From: Elusimicrobiales bacterium
Lineage (GTDB): Bacteria; Elusimicrobiota; Elusimicrobia; Elusimicrobiales; UBA9959
Assembly (NCBI GenBank): GCA_026416895.1
Contig: JAOAEH010000047.1
Span: 1-6,524 of the forward strand
DNA length: 6,524 nucleotides
Direction: 5' to 3'
Part shown: piece after piece, positions 5,824 to 6,524 of the stretch
Numbering within the stretch: position 1 is the stretch's first letter
Layout: each line of letters begins with the position of its first letter
Program-made: the position numbers and the translations under genes
Notes under the pieces: model-generated
What the model was told of the DNA's origin: nothing
The model's database searches: none
What the model saw: the letters and a program-made list of their open reading frames with translations, nothing else

Positions 5824-6524
5824 TTTTATTATCTTTACAAAAAATATTAACTCACAATCAATTGCATTTTATTATGGAAACGATTTTTCGTCACCATACT
5901 CTCAAATTTTTGATTTAGTAGTAGTACAACCAGAAAATTTACCAAAAGAAATACTGAGTGAAGAACCTGAAAGATATTATGCATACATAAGTATCTCAGA
6001 ATTTAATGATGAAAAATTAAAAAATTTTGCAATTACATATAGAGATGATTGGAATTCATTTATAGCAGATATAAGAAACCCATTATGGCAAGATTATTTA
6101 CTACAAAAAATTAAAAAATTGAAAGAACAAGGATTTGTAAATTTCTTTTTTGATAACATAGATTCATATAAAATAATAATGAAAAATCAAAATGAAGAAA
6201 AAGATTTTATAAATGCCATAATAAAATTTTTGGACAAATTTAAAACTGAACATCCAGAATCAGATTTAATACTAAACAGACCATTGGATATACTTAATGA
6301 AGCAATAAAATATTCTTCTAAAATTGTTGTTGAATCTCTTTTTCATGGTATAGTTCCAAAAAACAAAAAATATATAAAAATTTCAAAAGAAGAAACTGAT
6401 TACCTCCTTGAAATATTAAATAAAGCCAAAAAGATAGGATATAAAGTATACGTAGTAGATTATGAAAAAGATAAAAAACAAAGATTAAATATAGCAAGAA
6501 TTATAAAGGAATATGGTTTTGAAC
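5801..6524 (+). CDS. pelA: PelA, periplasmic Pel-processing enzyme: N-terminal GH166 hydrolase domain (3' end cut by window)
   Basis: The frame is open to the right edge and gives 241 residues. A short hydrophobic N-terminus (MKFLCLINFIIF, then a polar NINSQ) looks like a weak signal peptide for export to the periplasm. It is followed by the GH166 fold seen in the PelA hydrolase: AFYYGND (22-28), FDLVVVQPENL (37-47), AYISISEF (61-68), the strand FFFDNIDSY with Asp118 (115-123), LILNRP (156-161) and VVESLFHG with Glu178 (176-183). Glu178 lines up with E218 of Pseudomonas PelA, needed for endo-alpha-1,4-N-acetylgalactosaminidase activity, and Asp118 with the conserved acidic residue about 60 positions earlier. 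In Pseudomonas this domain is followed by a deacetylase that makes Pel cationic; that part would lie beyond the window. The start overlaps pelG by 23 bp and has its own Shine-Dalgarno. The order, with pelA last, differs from Pseudomonas, where it is first. Confidence 0.85.
   Translation, partial: MKFLCLINFIIFTKNINSQSIAFYYGNDFSSPYSQIFDLVVVQPENLPKEILSEEPERYYAYISISEFNDEKLKNFAITYRDDWNSFIADIRNPLWQDYLLQKIKKLKEQGFVNFFFDNIDSYKIIMKNQNEEKDFINAIIKFLDKFKTEHPESDLILNRPLDILNEAIKYSSKIVVESLFHGIVPKNKKYIKISKEETDYLLEILNKAKKIGYKVYVVDYEKDKKQRLNIARIIKEYGFE

Noticed and set aside
1..6524. Search for CRISPR repeats, transposase remnants, tRNA or rRNA genes and terminator hairpins.
   Set aside because: No spaced direct repeats, inverted-repeat ends, RNA-gene signatures or GC-rich stem followed by a T run were seen; the window is almost completely filled by one gene cluster.

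Overview
The window carries most of a pel exopolysaccharide operon, all on the + strand, in a very AT-rich genome (about a quarter G+C by eye; Lys, Asn and Ile codons, AGA arginine codons and A/T-ending codons dominate). Five complete genes and one partial gene can be matched to Pel families by protein features: pelC, pelD, pelE, pelF, pelG and the 5' part of pelA. Pel is a cationic GalNAc/GlcNAc-type biofilm polysaccharide best known from Pseudomonas aeruginosa, where the order is pelABCDEFG. Here the order is C-D-E-F-G-A, with no pelB in the window. The lipobox-bearing, PelC-like outer-membrane lipoprotein suggests a diderm (Gram-negative-type) host. The sequence alone does not let me name the taxon; TGA and TAA are both used as stops.

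Layout: 3-188 is the 3' end of an upstream gene of uncertain identity, ending in a hydrophobic helix. 189-255 is a short, extremely AT-rich leader with a tandem heptamer and a good Shine-Dalgarno in front of pelC. 256-750 is pelC, 751-2004 pelD, 2001-2972 pelE, 2957-4456 pelF, 4459-5823 pelG, and 5801-6524 pelA, cut by the window edge. Each gene abuts or overlaps the next (0, -4, -16, +2 and -23 bp), so this is almost certainly one transcript with extensive translational coupling. Only pelC and pelA have a convincing ribosome binding site of their own.

How the parts work together (family knowledge): PelD is an inner-membrane c-di-GMP receptor with a degenerate GGDEF domain and a kept RxxD site. 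PelD, the TPR protein PelE and the polytopic PelG form an inner-membrane complex that recruits and activates the cytosolic glycosyltransferase PelF. PelG is thought to carry the polymer across the membrane. PelA trims (GH166 hydrolase) and, in full-length homologues, deacetylates it in the periplasm. PelC forms a ring at the outer membrane that guides export, normally with the PelB porin. The open questions are where PelB is, whether pelA includes the deacetylase domain, and whether c-di-GMP binding survives the substitutions seen in PelD.
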